64,000 bases of DNA, from the NCBI RefSeq assembly GCF_001547525.1, contig NZ_CM003768.1:3410001-3474000 (forward strand), written 5' to 3'. The stretch is from Burkholderia anthina (GTDB lineage Bacteria; Pseudomonadota; Gammaproteobacteria; Burkholderiales; Burkholderiaceae). This document shows positions 38,243-47,649 of this stretch, piece after piece (within the stretch, counting starts at the first letter, position 1; each line of letters begins with the position of its first letter). Below the pieces are notes generated by a model, which saw only the letters and a list, made by a program, of their open reading frames with translations, had not been told where the DNA came from and did not search any database. The position numbers and the translations under genes were made by a program.

Positions 38243-39085
38243 TCAGCTGAACGCGCGCTTGATTCGCGAGCGCAACAGCGCGCGCTTGAGGCGACCTTCC
38301 ACGACCGGCGTGTCTAGCGCGATCTGCGTGCCGACCGGCTCGCCGCGATGCAGGTAATAGCGGTCGAACGTCGCCTGGGTCATGCCCCATTTGTTCAGGA
38401 ACTGGCGACGGCCGTCGTTCTTGACGATCTTGCCGGTGCTCTTTTGCTGGAAGTGGTACACGAGGCTGTCGCCGACGCCGATGAAGATCCGGCAGCCGGC
38501 ATCCCAGAATTTCATCGAGAAGTCGTTGTCGCTGCTCATGCCCGGCGACAACTCGCTGCTGTAGCCGCCGATGCGGTTCCACCAGTCGCGGTGCACGAGC
38601 GTCGGCGGCCACGTCGAGCCGAGCCAGTCCGCGCGCGCGAGCTTCGGCGTCGCGGCGATCAGGGCGGCCGCGTCGAACTGCTCGGCGTCGCGGCCGAAAT
38701 TGCTGACGACGACGCACGGGTTGCGCGTGTCGACCGGCTCGATCATCGTGCCCGACAGCATGAACAGGTCGGTCGGCATCCGTTCGATGCGGCGCACGAG
38801 CGCCGTATCCCAGCCCGGGCAGCAGAACATGTCGTCGTTCATGTAGACGACGTAGTCGCGCGTGGCGCGCGCGGCGGCCAGGTTGACCGCATGGCAGATG
38901 CCGATGTTGGCCGGCGACGCGGTGTGCTCGATCCCTTCGTTGCGCACCCAGTCGAGCGTGCCGTCCGAGCCGTCGTTCACGTGCACGATGATCTGGTGGT
39001 CGTACGCGGAATGCCGGCGCAGGCTGTCGACGACGAGCTTGAGGTACGGCAGATTGTTCCAGGTCGGGATGATGATGGAGAACAT
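38243..39085 (-). CDS. Glycosyltransferase family 2 protein
   Basis: The 280-residue GT-A enzyme opens M-F-S-I-I-I-P-T-W-N-N-L-P-Y-L and has V-N-D-G-S-D-G-T-L for the nucleotide. The metal-binding motif reads Y-M-N-D-D-M-F (an N-D-D version of DxD), and a later W-x-R-I-G-G-Y-S-S-E-L-S-P-G-M-S-S-D-N-D-F completes the site. It is cytoplasmic or peripheral, with no membrane helix. It probably adds an outer-core sugar. A TTACAAT box read leftwards at 39175-39169 gives an 84-nt leader. Confidence 0.87.
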   Translation of the reverse strand: MFSIIIPTWNNLPYLKLVVDSLRRHSAYDHQIIVHVNDGSDGTLDWVRNEGIEHTASPANIGICHAVNLAAARATRDYVVYMNDDMFCCPGWDTALVRRIERMPTDLFMLSGTMIEPVDTRNPCVVVSNFGRDAEQFDAAALIAATPKLARADWLGSTWPPTLVHRDWWNRIGGYSSELSPGMSSDNDFSMKFWDAGCRIFIGVGDSLVYHFQQKSTGKIVKNDGRRQFLNKWGMTQATFDRYYLHRGEPVGTQIALDTPVVEGRLKRALLRSRIKRAFS

Positions 39086-39168
39086 GGCGGTCGGATTCGG
39101 TGGTCGTCGTGGCGCTCGGCGCGAGGCGCAGCCGCTCGGGCGGACACGCGCGGTGCGCGCGGCCCGGC

Positions 39169-39174
39169 ATTGTA
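39169..39174 (-). promoter_or_regulatory. -10 box inside an inverted repeat, upstream of the GT2 gene
   Basis: TACAAT on the minus strand lies in the loop of a GCCCGGC/GCCGGGC inverted repeat (39162-39183). In double-stranded DNA this could be an operator around the promoter; in RNA from upstream it would form a hairpin. Confidence 0.4.
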
Positions 39175-39205
39175 ACGCCGGGCAGGCCGCGCGCCGGGTG
39201 CTTGC

Positions 39206-39958
39206 CTAGCGTGCCGGTTCGTGACCGAGCTTCAGGAAGCGGTAATACACGGTTTCCGCGTTGAACACGGCGATCATGAAGCCCGCGCGACCGTCGAGGA
39301 AGCCGCGCCGCAGCACGTAGGTGCGCACGAACGCCCACGCGCCGCGGCCGAGCGCCTTGCCGAAGCCGCCGCGCTGGCCGGCCGCGCGGCGCTGGCGCGC
39401 GCCGGCCGTCGAATACGCGTCGAGCTTGCGCACGACCGTTTCGAAATCCTCGTACGAGTAGTGCATCAGCTTGCCGGCCAGGCGCTGTGCGGCGGTATCG
39501 AATACGAGGCGCTCGTGCACGAGATCGTCCGAGAACCGCGCGGCGCCGCGCCGGAACAGCCGCGGCACCCAGTCCGGATACCAGCCGCTGTGATGGATCC
39601 ACTGGCCGCAGAAGCTGGACAGCCGGTCGAGCGCATAGACCTGCGCGGCCGGCGCGCGGATTGCGTCGCGGATCGACCGCGCGAGTTCCGGCGTGACGAT
39701 TTCGTCGGTATCGAGCGACAGGATCCAGTCGGTGTCGAGCGCGTCGACCGCACGATTCTTCTGCGGGCCGAAGCCCGGCCAGTCGCGCTCGACGATCACG
39801 CGCGCGCCGTGCGCCTGCGCGATCGCGACGGTATCGTCGGTGCTGCCGCCGTCGATCACGACGACGTCGTCGGCGAACGACAGCGCATCGAGGCACTGCG
39901 CGAGCCGCGCGGATGCGTTGAGGGCGATGAGGGCGACGCCGAGGGTGGGTTCTGCCAT
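39206..39958 (-). CDS. Glycosyltransferase family 2 protein, WaaE/KdtX-like
   Basis: The 250-residue GT2 enzyme of the LPS core branch opens L-G-V-A-L-I-A-L-N-A-S-A-R-L. It has V-V-V-I-D-G-G-S-T-D-D-T-V, then W-P-G-F-G-P-Q-K-N-R-A and the D-x-D-E motif L-S-L-D-T-D-E-I-V. The segment Y-P-D-W-V-P-R-L-F-R-R-G-A-A-R-F is diagnostic of the WaaE/KdtX group, which adds beta-glucose to inner-core heptose in enterics. The donor sugar here is inferred only. It is divergent from msbA. Confidence 0.88.
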   Translation of the reverse strand: MAEPTLGVALIALNASARLAQCLDALSFADDVVVIDGGSTDDTVAIAQAHGARVIVERDWPGFGPQKNRAVDALDTDWILSLDTDEIVTPELARSIRDAIRAPAAQVYALDRLSSFCGQWIHHSGWYPDWVPRLFRRGAARFSDDLVHERLVFDTAAQRLAGKLMHYSYEDFETVVRKLDAYSTAGARQRRAAGQRGGFGKALGRGAWAFVRTYVLRRGFLDGRAGFMIAVFNAETVYYRFLKLGHEPAR

Positions 39959-40058
39959 GAAATCGTCGAAAAGGCGGAGAAAACGGTGAGCGGCAGTATA
40001 CCCGCGCGCCGGCCGGCGGCCGCTGCGGCCACGGCCGTGCCGGCGGGGGCGGTACGGC

Positions 40059-40064
40059 TATAAT
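40059..40064 (+). promoter_or_regulatory. msbA: Consensus -10 box for msbA
   Basis: A perfect TATAAT lies about 88 nt before the TTG start of msbA. No clear -35 is seen at 16-18 nt. Confidence 0.5.
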
Positions 40065-40151
40065 GTTGGGCCTTTTTCGGCACCCGCCGGACGGGGCGAA
40101 TCCCGGGCAGCCACGCTCCGGGCGCCGCGTCGCGGCTCAAGAAGGATTGCC

Positions 40152-41933
40152 TTGGAAACCCAGAACACTCTTCGCAAACCGATGGACGGCACCGGTACGT
40201 CGCCGATCACGGTTCTCAAACGCCTGTGGCCGTACATCCGGCCGCTCATCGGCATCGTGGTGCTCGCCGTGATGACGATGGGCGTCGTCGCGGCTACCGA
40301 GGCCGGGATTCCGGCGCTGCTCAAGCCGCTGCTCGACCACGGCTTCGGCGCGCACGGCAGCGACCGCGCGAAATGGTACGTGCCGATCGCGGTGATCGGC
40401 CTCGCGCTCGTGCGCGGCGTGTCGCAGTACACGTCCAACTATCTGCTCAACTACGTATCGAACCGCATCCTGCTGCAACTGCGGCTCGAGATGTTCCAGC
40501 GGATGATCCATACCGGCGCGTCGTTCTTCCAGCGCGAAACCGCGAGCACGGTGATCAACGCGATCGTGTTCGAGGTCAACCAGATCCTGTCGGTGCTGAC
40601 GGGCGTGATGGTCACGCTCGTGCGCGATTCGCTGACGGTGATCTTCCTGCTGGGCTACCTGTTCTACCTGAACTGGCGGCTCACGCTGATCGTCGCGGTG
40701 ATCCTGCCGGGCATCGGCTGGCTCGTCAGCAAGATCAATCGCCGGCTGCGTCGCCTGAACCGCGAACACCAGACGCTCACCAACGAACTGTCGTACATCG
40801 TCGAGGAGACGGTCGGCGGCTACAAGGTCGTCAAGGTGCACAACGGCGAAGCGTACGAGATGGACCGCTTCACGACGATGAGCAAGCGCCTGCGCGGCTA
40901 CGCGATGCGCATGACGATCTCGGGCGGCCTCGCGCAGCCGCTCACGCAGTTTCTCGCGTCGATCGCGCTCGCGGTCGTGATCACGATCGCGGTCGTGCAG
41001 TCGTCGAACGACCAGACGACGGTCGGCGGGTTCGTCGCGTTCGTCACGTCGATGCTGCTCGTGATCTCGCCGCTCAAGCACCTGATCGACGTCAACCAGC
41101 CGCTGCAGCGGGGGATGACGGCCGCCGAGCTGATCTTCGGGCTGATCGACGAGCCGGCCGAGCCGCAGGGCGGCGGGCGGCCGCTGTCGCAGGCGCGCGG
41201 CGAGATCGAGTTCCGCGCCGTGTCGTTCGACTACGGCGCGGCCGAGCGGCCGACGCTCGACCGCATCTCGTTCAAGGTCGCGCCGGGCGAAATGATCGCG
41301 CTGGCCGGCCCGTCCGGCAGCGGCAAGACGACGCTCGTGAACCTGCTGCCGCGCTTCTTCGACCCGACGGACGGCACGATCCTGGTCGACGGCGTGTCGG
41401 TATCCGACTACGACCTCCACGCACTGCGCAGCCAGATGGCGATGGTCAGCCAGGACGTCGTGCTGTTCAACGACACGATCGCCGCGAACGTCGCCTACGG
41501 GCAGACGCCCGACCGTGCGCGCGTGCAGGCCGCGCTCGAGGCCGCGAACCTCGCCGACGCGGTCGCCGCGATGCCCGACGGGCTCGACACGCTGGTCGGC
41601 GGCAACGGGATGCGGCTGTCCGGCGGCCAGCGACAGCGGCTCGCGATTGCACGCGCGATCTACAAGGACGCGCCGATCCTGATCCTCGACGAAGCGACGT
41701 CGGCGCTCGATTCGGAGTCGGAGCGCCACGTGCAGGCCGCGCTCGAACGGTTGATGGAAGGTCGTACGACGCTGGTGATCGCGCACCGGCTGTCGACGAT
41801 CGAGCGCGCGGACCGCATCCTCGTACTCGAGGCCGGCAAGATCGTCGAAGAGGGCAGCCATGACGAACTGCTGCGCCACGGCGGCCTCTACGCGCATCTG
41901 CATCGGATCCAGTACCAGCAGCAGGCGGCGTGA
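40152..41933 (+). CDS. msbA: Lipid A-core flippase MsbA (ABC exporter)
   Basis: The 593-residue half-transporter has six membrane helices in its first 330 residues and a C-terminal ATPase. Walker A is G-P-S-G-S-G-K-T (386-393), the signature L-S-G-G-Q-R-Q-R, Walker [13 protein letters not shown] and H-loop I-A-H-R-L-S-T-I. It flips core-lipid A to the periplasmic leaflet, where the ligase acts. The start is a TTG with AAGGA 5 nt upstream; the first in-frame ATG (40182) would remove ten residues and has no ribosome site. It closes the LPS core cluster. Confidence 0.94.
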   Translation: METQNTLRKPMDGTGTSPITVLKRLWPYIRPLIGIVVLAVMTMGVVAATEAGIPALLKPLLDHGFGAHGSDRAKWYVPIAVIGLALVRGVSQYTSNYLLNYVSNRILLQLRLEMFQRMIHTGASFFQRETASTVINAIVFEVNQILSVLTGVMVTLVRDSLTVIFLLGYLFYLNWRLTLIVAVILPGIGWLVSKINRRLRRLNREHQTLTNELSYIVEETVGGYKVVKVHNGEAYEMDRFTTMSKRLRGYAMRMTISGGLAQPLTQFLASIALAVVITIAVVQSSNDQTTVGGFVAFVTSMLLVISPLKHLIDVNQPLQRGMTAAELIFGLIDEPAEPQGGGRPLSQARGEIEFRAVSFDYGAAERPTLDRISFKVAPGEMIALAGPSGSGKTTLVNLLPRFFDPTDGTILVDGVSVSDYDLHALRSQMAMVSQDVVLFNDTIAANVAYGQTPDRARVQAALEAANLADAVAAMPDGLDTLVGGNGMRLSGGQRQRLAIARAIYKDAPILILDEATSALDSESERHVQAALERLMEGRTTLVIAHRLSTIERADRILVLEAGKIVEEGSHDELLRHGGLYAHLHRIQYQQQAA

Positions 41934-42027
41934 CCCAGGGTCATGCGGCCACGCGATGCCGTGTGCTATCTTCATCGGGCAGTCCTGGTCGTTTCTTGTT
42001 CGACGTGACACCACGGAGGGAAGGACA

Positions 42028-42417
42028 ATGAAGAGGATGCACGGCATGATGCTGGCCGCACTGATCGCGGCGGGCTGCGCCGCGACGGCGGCGATGGCGC
42101 AGGATCACGGTAACCACGGCAATCGCGATGACCGCGGCGGCCCCGGCATGCATCGCGGGCATGGCCCGAAACACGTGCCGCCCGGCCACGCGATGCATCG
42201 CGACGACGTACCGCCGCGCTGGGCCGACGGGCCGCGCCGCGACTGGCACAAGGGCGACCGGCTGCCGGACGAATTCCGCGATCGTCAGTACGTGGTCGAC
42301 GACTGGCGCGGCTACCACCTGAGCGCGCCGCCGCGCGGCTATCACTGGGTCGGCGTCGGCGGCGACTACCTGCTCGTGCAGATCGGCTCGGGCATCGTGC
42401 TGCGGGTCGGTCCGTAA
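42028..42417 (+). CDS. RcnB family periplasmic protein
   Basis: The 129-residue protein has a signal peptide (cleavage near A-M-A, about 27; an A-A-G-C box earlier could alternatively make it a lipoprotein). A His/Gly/Arg/Asp-rich middle of low complexity follows. The RcnB domain at the end reads L-P-x-E-F-R-D-R-Q-Y-V-V-D-D-W-R-G-Y-H-L-S-A-P-P-R-G-Y-H-W-V. RcnB tunes nickel/cobalt efflux in E. coli. Many relatives have unknown roles, and no rcnA is adjacent. GGAGGGAAGG precedes the ATG. Confidence 0.85.
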   Translation: MKRMHGMMLAALIAAGCAATAAMAQDHGNHGNRDDRGGPGMHRGHGPKHVPPGHAMHRDDVPPRWADGPRRDWHKGDRLPDEFRDRQYVVDDWRGYHLSAPPRGYHWVGVGGDYLLVQIGSGIVLRVGP

Positions 42418-42497
42418 CCACCCGGCCCGTCACCCGTCACCGTCACGCAGCGTTCCGTTCGTTCATCCGGCTGCCGGGCGCGTCGCCCGGCGCCGCA

Positions 42498-43064
42498 TCA
42501 CCTGGCCGCCGCGCGGCCGAACCAGCGCCGCTCGATTCTCGACATCACCCAGCACACGCCGAGCGCGCACACCGTGCCGAGCGTCACTTCGCCGAGCCTG
42601 ATCAGCGGAACGTCCCACAGCGGGCCGTTGCCCGGGAACAGCAGCACGATCGTCGCGGTCACGCCGCCGAGCCGTGCCGCGCTGCCGATGTTCAGGCACC
42701 AGCAGCAGACGATCACGACCGCGACCGTGATCGCGTACGCGACGAGGCGATCGCCGCCCAGCGCCGCACCGGCGAAACCGAGTACGCCGCCGACCATCGC
42801 GCCGATGAACTGGTCGCGCGACAGCGACATCGTGTCCGAGTAGTTGTGCTGCGTGACCGCGATCGCGGTGATCGCCGCCCATACGGCCTGCTCGGTATGC
42901 ATCGCGCGGCCGATCGCATACGCGAGGCACGCGCCGCACACCGCCTGCAGCGCCATCAGTCCGCCTTGCGCGAGCCGCTCGCTGAATGACAGCCCCTTGA
43001 ACAGATCGAAGATCGACTGCTGGATCTGCTGACGGGCTTCGTTGAGTGTCCTGATCGTATCCAT
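42498..43064 (-). CDS. FUSC family membrane protein
   Basis: The 188-residue protein has a soluble helical start and then six hydrophobic segments. It matches the short FUSC-like (PF13515) proteins: A-V-W-A-A-I-T-A-I-A-V-T-Q, then S-R-D-Q-F-I-G-A-M-V-G-G-V-L-G and V-T-L-G-T-V-C-A-L-G-V. It is about the size of the membrane half of aromatic-acid exporters such as AaeB, without the cytoplasmic half. A transport role is inferred. It follows the MFS gene on the same strand by 41 nt and is likely in that operon. Confidence 0.8.
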   Translation of the reverse strand: MDTIRTLNEARQQIQQSIFDLFKGLSFSERLAQGGLMALQAVCGACLAYAIGRAMHTEQAVWAAITAIAVTQHNYSDTMSLSRDQFIGAMVGGVLGFAGAALGGDRLVAYAITVAVVIVCCWCLNIGSAARLGGVTATIVLLFPGNGPLWDVPLIRLGEVTLGTVCALGVCWVMSRIERRWFGRAAAR

Positions 43065-43105
43065 CGTGCGTCGGTCAAGAAGCGGGTAGCGGCGGTGCGC
43101 CGCCG

Positions 43106-44365
43106 TCAATGCGCCTGTTCGGGCGATGCGGCCGCCGGTTCGTCGGCCGTCGCATCGCCGTTCCCGACGCGCGTTTCGGGCATCACGAGCCACACCAGCA
43201 GCACCGCGAGCGCGCCGGCGGCCGCGAGCCCGAAGAAGCTGACCGCGTTGCCGAAGTGATCGGCGACGTAGCCGGCCACCGCGGTGCTGAGCGTCGCGCC
43301 GATCCCGGCCGCGAGCCCGAACAGCCCGATACACAGGTTGTAGCGGCCCTTGCCGCCCGCGACGTCGGCCGCGATCAGCGGCAGCATCACGCCGAACACG
43401 GCCGCGCTGATGCCGTCGAGCATCTGCACCGGCACGAGCAGGTACGGACTGCTGACGCCGGCGAACAGCAGCGCGCGCACCGGCAGCGCGGAGAAGCCGA
43501 GCAGCAGGATCGGCCGGCGCCCCCAGCGCTGCGCGGAGCGGCCGACCCATGGCGACAGCATCGCGACGATCGCCTGCGGCACGATGATGCACGCGGCGAT
43601 CACGAGCTGCACGTTCTCGCCCATCCCGGCCGTGACTTCGCCGGCCGCGAGGTTCAGCATCGCGGCGTTCGACAGATGGAACAGCACGACGCAGGCCGCG
43701 AAGATCAGCATCCGGCGATCGCGCAGCAGTTCGAGCAGCGTTTCGCGCTCGCCGGCTTCGTCGACGTCGTCAGGCTTCGACGACTGCGGAATCACCTGGT
43801 GCGTCGGCTGGATCATCGCGAGCGCGAACAGCGCGGGCAGCGCCAGCACGGCGGTCAGCCAGAACACCGCGCGCGCGGAGAAGTATTCGCCGGTCAGCCC
43901 CATCAGGCCGGCCGCGACCGCGCTGCCGATCGACGCCCAGCGCGCGTTGCGGCCGAGCCGGTCGCCGAGGTCGGCGCGGCCGACGAGCGAGAACGAGATC
44001 GCGGCCATCGCCGGCACCAGCATGCAGCTGGCAAAACCGTGGAACACCTCGGCGGCGATCACCGGCACGATCGTCGGGCTCGACGCGAGCAGCACCGCGG
44101 ACAGGATGATGGCCGCGATCGCCCACGCGGCCGCGCCTTTCTTGTTTTTCAGCGCGTCGACGGCGGCGCCGCCCGGCACCTGGCTGACCATCGCGCTGAT
44201 CGTGCCGATCGACAGCACCATGCCGATCTCGCCCTGCGTCCACTTGTGCGACGCGAGGTAGGACGCGATGAACGGACCGAACCCGGTTTGAACGTTTGCA
44301 ACGAAAAAGTTGAGCCAGTCGAGGGCCCGGAGACTGCGAACGCTGACGGAATGCTTGATCGTCAT
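43106..44365 (-). CDS. Major facilitator superfamily transporter
   Basis: The 419-residue permease has about 12 helices and MFS loop motifs: G-R-N-A-R-W-A-S-I-G-S after helix 4, and G-R-S-A-Q-R-W-G-R-R-P in the loop of the second half. A charged central loop (S-S-K-P-D-D-V-D-E-A-G-E-R-E) separates the halves. The substrate is unknown. It overlaps the PRC-barrel gene upstream by 4 nt (ATGA on the minus strand), so the two are translationally coupled. A FUSC gene follows 41 nt later, making a likely three-gene envelope operon. Confidence 0.88.
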   Translation of the reverse strand: MTIKHSVSVRSLRALDWLNFFVANVQTGFGPFIASYLASHKWTQGEIGMVLSIGTISAMVSQVPGGAAVDALKNKKGAAAWAIAAIILSAVLLASSPTIVPVIAAEVFHGFASCMLVPAMAAISFSLVGRADLGDRLGRNARWASIGSAVAAGLMGLTGEYFSARAVFWLTAVLALPALFALAMIQPTHQVIPQSSKPDDVDEAGERETLLELLRDRRMLIFAACVVLFHLSNAAMLNLAAGEVTAGMGENVQLVIAACIIVPQAIVAMLSPWVGRSAQRWGRRPILLLGFSALPVRALLFAGVSSPYLLVPVQMLDGISAAVFGVMLPLIAADVAGGKGRYNLCIGLFGLAAGIGATLSTAVAGYVADHFGNAVSFFGLAAAGALAVLLVWLVMPETRVGNGDATADEPAAASPEQAH

Positions 44366-45327
44366 CGGGTGGCACTCGCAGACGAAGCCGGCGCCGCCGG
44401 GGCAACGGGCGGGAAGACCGCGACGATCGGTTTGTCGGCCGCGTACGGCGGCGACGCCTTGATCTGCGCGTCGTTCAGGTCGAGTTGCGCGCGCAGCGCC
44501 TTGTCGCGCGTGACGAAGCGCAGCGCGCCCCAGCTCGCGGCGATCGAACGCCGGTCGGTATTGACGAGCCCGCCGAGGTCGAGCACGACGGCCTGCGGCT
44601 GGGCGCCGCGGTCGATCAGCACGTCGACGATCCGGCCGATCTTCGTGCCGTTCGGGCGCTCGACGTCGCTGTCGAGCATCGGCAGGCGCGTCGCCGGCGA
44701 CGCCGCGGCCGAGCCGGACAGCGGCACGGCCTTCGGCCGCGCGGCCGGCGGCAGGTCGCCCGACGGCACGTCGAGCACGATCGGCTCCTGCTTGCCGCCC
44801 GGCGTGAAGCGGAACACGTTCCACGGGAAGATGACCTTGCGGTCGCCGATGCCCATGAAGCCCTGCAGATTGACGATCATCTCGCGCGGCTTGCCGCTCG
44901 CGTCGACCACCATGTCGACCGCGCGGCCGACCACCTTGCCGTTGCGGCGCGCGACCTCGCTGTCGAGCAGCGCATGGATCTGGGTACGGTCGAGCGGGCG
45001 CGTCGCGACGATCGGCGGGGGCGGAGGCGGCGGCGGGGTCGGCGATTCGGGGCGCTGCACGGGCTTCGGCCGAGCGACCTCGCGGTGCGGCTTCTTCGGC
45101 GCTTCCGGCGTCTCCGGTTGCGTCGGCGCGGGCACGGGCGGCATCGTCAGCGGCTCGCCGGCTGTCTCCTCGACCGGCTCGACGAGCGCCTCGCTGATCG
45201 GTGCGGGCGGGTTCTGGACCGGCAGCAGTCCGCAGCCGGACAGCAGCGCGGCGGCGGCGAGAATCAGGAAGACCGTCGACGACGGCAACGACTTGCGGGA
45301 TGCGGGAAACGGGAGTCCGCCGCTCAT
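44362..45327 (-). CDS. Lipoprotein with two PRC-barrel domains
   Basis: The 321-residue protein has a signal peptide with lipobox L-L-S-G-C. A proline-rich linker of about 70 residues, including a run of eight prolines, precedes two PRC-barrel domains (starting about 117 and 223). Each opens on a V-x-R/P-N-G-x-x-V/I-G-R motif, N-G-K-V-V-G-R and N-G-T-K-I-G-R. PRC barrels mediate protein or RNA contacts. A lipid-anchored envelope scaffold is inferred. The ATG at 45327 has GGAG 9 nt upstream; a GTG 6 nt earlier is too close to it. Confidence 0.82.
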   Translation of the reverse strand: MSGGLPFPASRKSLPSSTVFLILAAAALLSGCGLLPVQNPPAPISEALVEPVEETAGEPLTMPPVPAPTQPETPEAPKKPHREVARPKPVQRPESPTPPPPPPPPIVATRPLDRTQIHALLDSEVARRNGKVVGRAVDMVVDASGKPREMIVNLQGFMGIGDRKVIFPWNVFRFTPGGKQEPIVLDVPSGDLPPAARPKAVPLSGSAAASPATRLPMLDSDVERPNGTKIGRIVDVLIDRGAQPQAVVLDLGGLVNTDRRSIAASWGALRFVTRDKALRAQLDLNDAQIKASPPYAADKPIVAVFPPVAPAAPASSASATR

Positions 45328-45710
45328 TGACACTCACTCCATGGGTCGGGGGCGGCCCGAGGGCACGCGGCTGGCGATGGATGGCGGGTGCGGGCGGCGC
45401 ACCACGCGAGGTGAGAGTTTAACGTGTCTTGCTTTCAGGACCGATTTCGATGGCGGGTTGCAGGCCGGCCGTCGGGAAAAGGAAGGGATCGGAGGCCGGT
45501 CGGCGGTTCAGCGGCGGCGCCGGATCGTCGACAACGACGCGGGCGCCGACGGTGCGTCGGCTCGGCGAGCCGAGCCGACGCCCGCGGACAGGGACTTCAG
45601 CGTCGCAACGCCCGCCGCGATCATGACCATTCGGAAAAGCGACGCCAGCGTGGCCGGCCGTCGTGGCGGGACGGCGCGAGCGCCGTCTTAAGCCGCGTGA
45701 AACCCCGAAA
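45328..45710. other. Gap with a strong palindrome, no gene seen
   Basis: I find no convincing gene. Open frames here have random arginine-rich compositions. The main structure is the 28-nt inverted repeat at 45554-45581, listed separately. Confidence 0.45.
45554..45581. repeat. 28-nt perfect inverted repeat
   Basis: Two 13-nt arms (45554-45566 with 45569-45581) flank a GA centre; as RNA it would be a stem of at least 12 bp. There is no T tract on either strand. It lies about 130 nt past yggL and 230 nt upstream of the PRC-barrel gene. Confidence 0.75.
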
Positions 45711-46046
45711 TCAGGCGTCCGGATACCACGCGTCGGTGAATTCGCTGACCTTGACGTCGGTCAGTTCCGGGCGGGCGGCCAGCCATCCGCGCACCAGTTC
45801 GCGGTCGGCGTCGGTCGTCGTGCCGCGCGGCGCGCCGGAGATCACGTACGCGCCGATGCCTTCGTCCGCGGACGCGACGGTCAGCAGCCCGTTCGCTTCG
45901 ACGAAGTCGATGAACGCATCGATCAACTGGCCGCGCTCGAGGTCGGTCATGTCGTTGCGGTAATGCGCGGTGGCGTTGAACGCGAGTTCCTGGAATTCGC
46001 CGATGTGGAGTTTCTTGCGCTGGCGGCGGTTGTGGCCTTGGCTCAT
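45711..46046 (-). CDS. yggL: YggL family ribosome-associated protein
   Basis: The 111-residue protein matches DUF469/YggL: an R-R-Q-R-K-K-L-H-I-G-E-F-Q-E basic start, F-I-D-F-V-E-A-N-G-L, and D-x-x-L-V-x-G-W-L-A-A-R-P-E-L. The E. coli homologue binds the large ribosomal subunit; the precise function is unclear. It lies 125 nt downstream of rng on the same strand. Confidence 0.85.
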   Translation of the reverse strand: MSQGHNRRQRKKLHIGEFQELAFNATAHYRNDMTDLERGQLIDAFIDFVEANGLLTVASADEGIGAYVISGAPRGTTTDADRELVRGWLAARPELTDVKVSEFTDAWYPDA

Positions 46047-46171
46047 GGTGTGTGGTGAATGCGAAAAGGGTCAATGAAAGGGCGGCGGCGGGGCCGGCGC
46101 GGCATGCGCGAACAGCCCGGACGCCGCATCGGGGCACCGCCCGGCAATGCTGGCGGCGGATGGGCGAAAGG

Positions 46172-47641
46172 TTACATCAGCACGATGTCGTACTGCTCCT
46201 GGCTCAGGTTCGATTCCACTTGCAGCGACACCGGCTTGCCGATGAAATCGATCAGCATCGCCAGATGCTGCGACTCCTCGTCGAGGAACAGGTCGATCAC
46301 CTGCTGCGCGGCAATCACGCGGAACTCGCGCGGGTTGAACTGCCGCGATTCGCGCAGGATCTCGCGCAGGATGTCGTAGCACACGGTGCGCGACGTCTTC
46401 ACCTGGCCCTTGCCCTGGCAGGTCGGGCACGGTTCGCACAGCACGTGCGCGAGCGATTCGCGCGTGCGCTTGCGCGTCATCTCGACGAGCCCAAGCTGCG
46501 AGAAGCCGTTGACCGTCACGCGGGTGCGGTCGCGCGACAGCGCCTTCTTCAGCTCGGACAGCACCGCGTCGCGATGCTCGGCGTTCTCCATGTCGATGAA
46601 GTCGATGATGATGATGCCGCCGAGGTTGCGCAGCCGCAGTTGCCGCGCGATCGTGTGCGCGGCCTCGAGGTTGGTCTTGAAGATCGTGTCGTCGAAGTTG
46701 CGCGCGCCGACGTAGCCGCCCGTGTTCACGTCGATCGTCGTCATCGCCTCCGTCTGGTCGATCATCAGGTAACCGCCCGACTTCAGGTCGACGCGGCGCG
46801 ACAGCGCGCGCTGGATTTCCGTCTCGATGTTGTACAGGTCGAACAGCGGCCGCTCGCCCGTGTAGTGATGCAGCTTCGGGCTCACGGCTGGCGTGAACTC
46901 GCCCGCGAATTCCGCCAGACGCGTGTACGTTTCGCGCGAATCGACCTGGATGCGCGTCGTGTCGTCGTTCGCGAAATCGCGCAGCACGCGCTGCGCGAGA
47001 TCGAGATCCTGGTACAGCAGGCTCGTCGCCGGCAGCCGCTGCGCTTGCGCGACGATCGTCGCCCACGTCTTGCGCAGGTACGTGACGTCGCCGGCCAACT
47101 CCTCGGAGGTCGCATCCTCGGCGATCGTGCGCACGATGTAGCCGCCTTTCTCGTCCGGCGGGATCACGGCCGTCAGGCGCGCGCGCACGGCCTCGCGCTC
47201 GGCCTCGCTCTCGATCTTCTGCGAGATCCCGATGTGCGGTTCCTGTGGCAGATACACGAGCGTGCGGCCGGCGATGCTGACTTGCGTCGACAGCCGCGCG
47301 CCCTTCGTGCCGATCGGATCCTTGATCACCTGGACCATCAGTGTCTGGCCTTCGAACACGATCTTCTCGATCGGCTGGTGCGGCGCGCCCGACTGCGGCT
47401 CGCCGGCGAGGCGCGGATGCCAGATGTCGGCGACGTGCAGGAACGCCGCGCGCTCGAGGCCGATGTCGATGAACGCCGACTGCATGCCGGGCAGCACGCG
47501 CACGACCTTGCCCAGATAGATGTTGCCGACCCGCCCGCGCGACAGCGTGCGCTCGACGTGAAGCTCCTGCACCGCGCCTTGCTGGACGAGTGCGACCCGC
47601 GTTTCCTGGGGCGTGAGGTTGATCAGGATTTCTTCGTTCAT
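46172..47641 (-). CDS. rng: Ribonuclease G
   Basis: The 489-residue RNase E/G family endonuclease processes the 5' end of 16S rRNA and degrades mRNA. An N-terminal S1 domain (about 35-125, with G-N-I-Y-L-G-K-V) precedes the catalytic core with Asp304 (T-T-I-D-V-N-T-G) and Asp347 (I-I-I-D-F-I-D-M). The zinc link is C-P-T-C-Q-G-K-G (Cys405/408). It lacks the long RNase E tail, which identifies it as RNase G. It starts 8 nt after maf in the minus-strand housekeeping run. Confidence 0.95.
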   Translation of the reverse strand: MNEEILINLTPQETRVALVQQGAVQELHVERTLSRGRVGNIYLGKVVRVLPGMQSAFIDIGLERAAFLHVADIWHPRLAGEPQSGAPHQPIEKIVFEGQTLMVQVIKDPIGTKGARLSTQVSIAGRTLVYLPQEPHIGISQKIESEAEREAVRARLTAVIPPDEKGGYIVRTIAEDATSEELAGDVTYLRKTWATIVAQAQRLPATSLLYQDLDLAQRVLRDFANDDTTRIQVDSRETYTRLAEFAGEFTPAVSPKLHHYTGERPLFDLYNIETEIQRALSRRVDLKSGGYLMIDQTEAMTTIDVNTGGYVGARNFDDTIFKTNLEAAHTIARQLRLRNLGGIIIIDFIDMENAEHRDAVLSELKKALSRDRTRVTVNGFSQLGLVEMTRKRTRESLAHVLCEPCPTCQGKGQVKTSRTVCYDILREILRESRQFNPREFRVIAAQQVIDLFLDEESQHLAMLIDFIGKPVSLQVESNLSQEQYDIVLM

Positions 47642-47649
47642 GGTGGGAT

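Noticed and set aside
45002..45045. G-rich tract resembling a simple repeat or quadruplex element
   Set aside because: It is the antisense of the eight-proline run in the PRC-barrel lipoprotein.
45424..45963. Possible plus-strand gene in the gap before yggL
   Set aside because: It runs antisense through yggL, and its Arg/Ser-rich sequence shows no domain.
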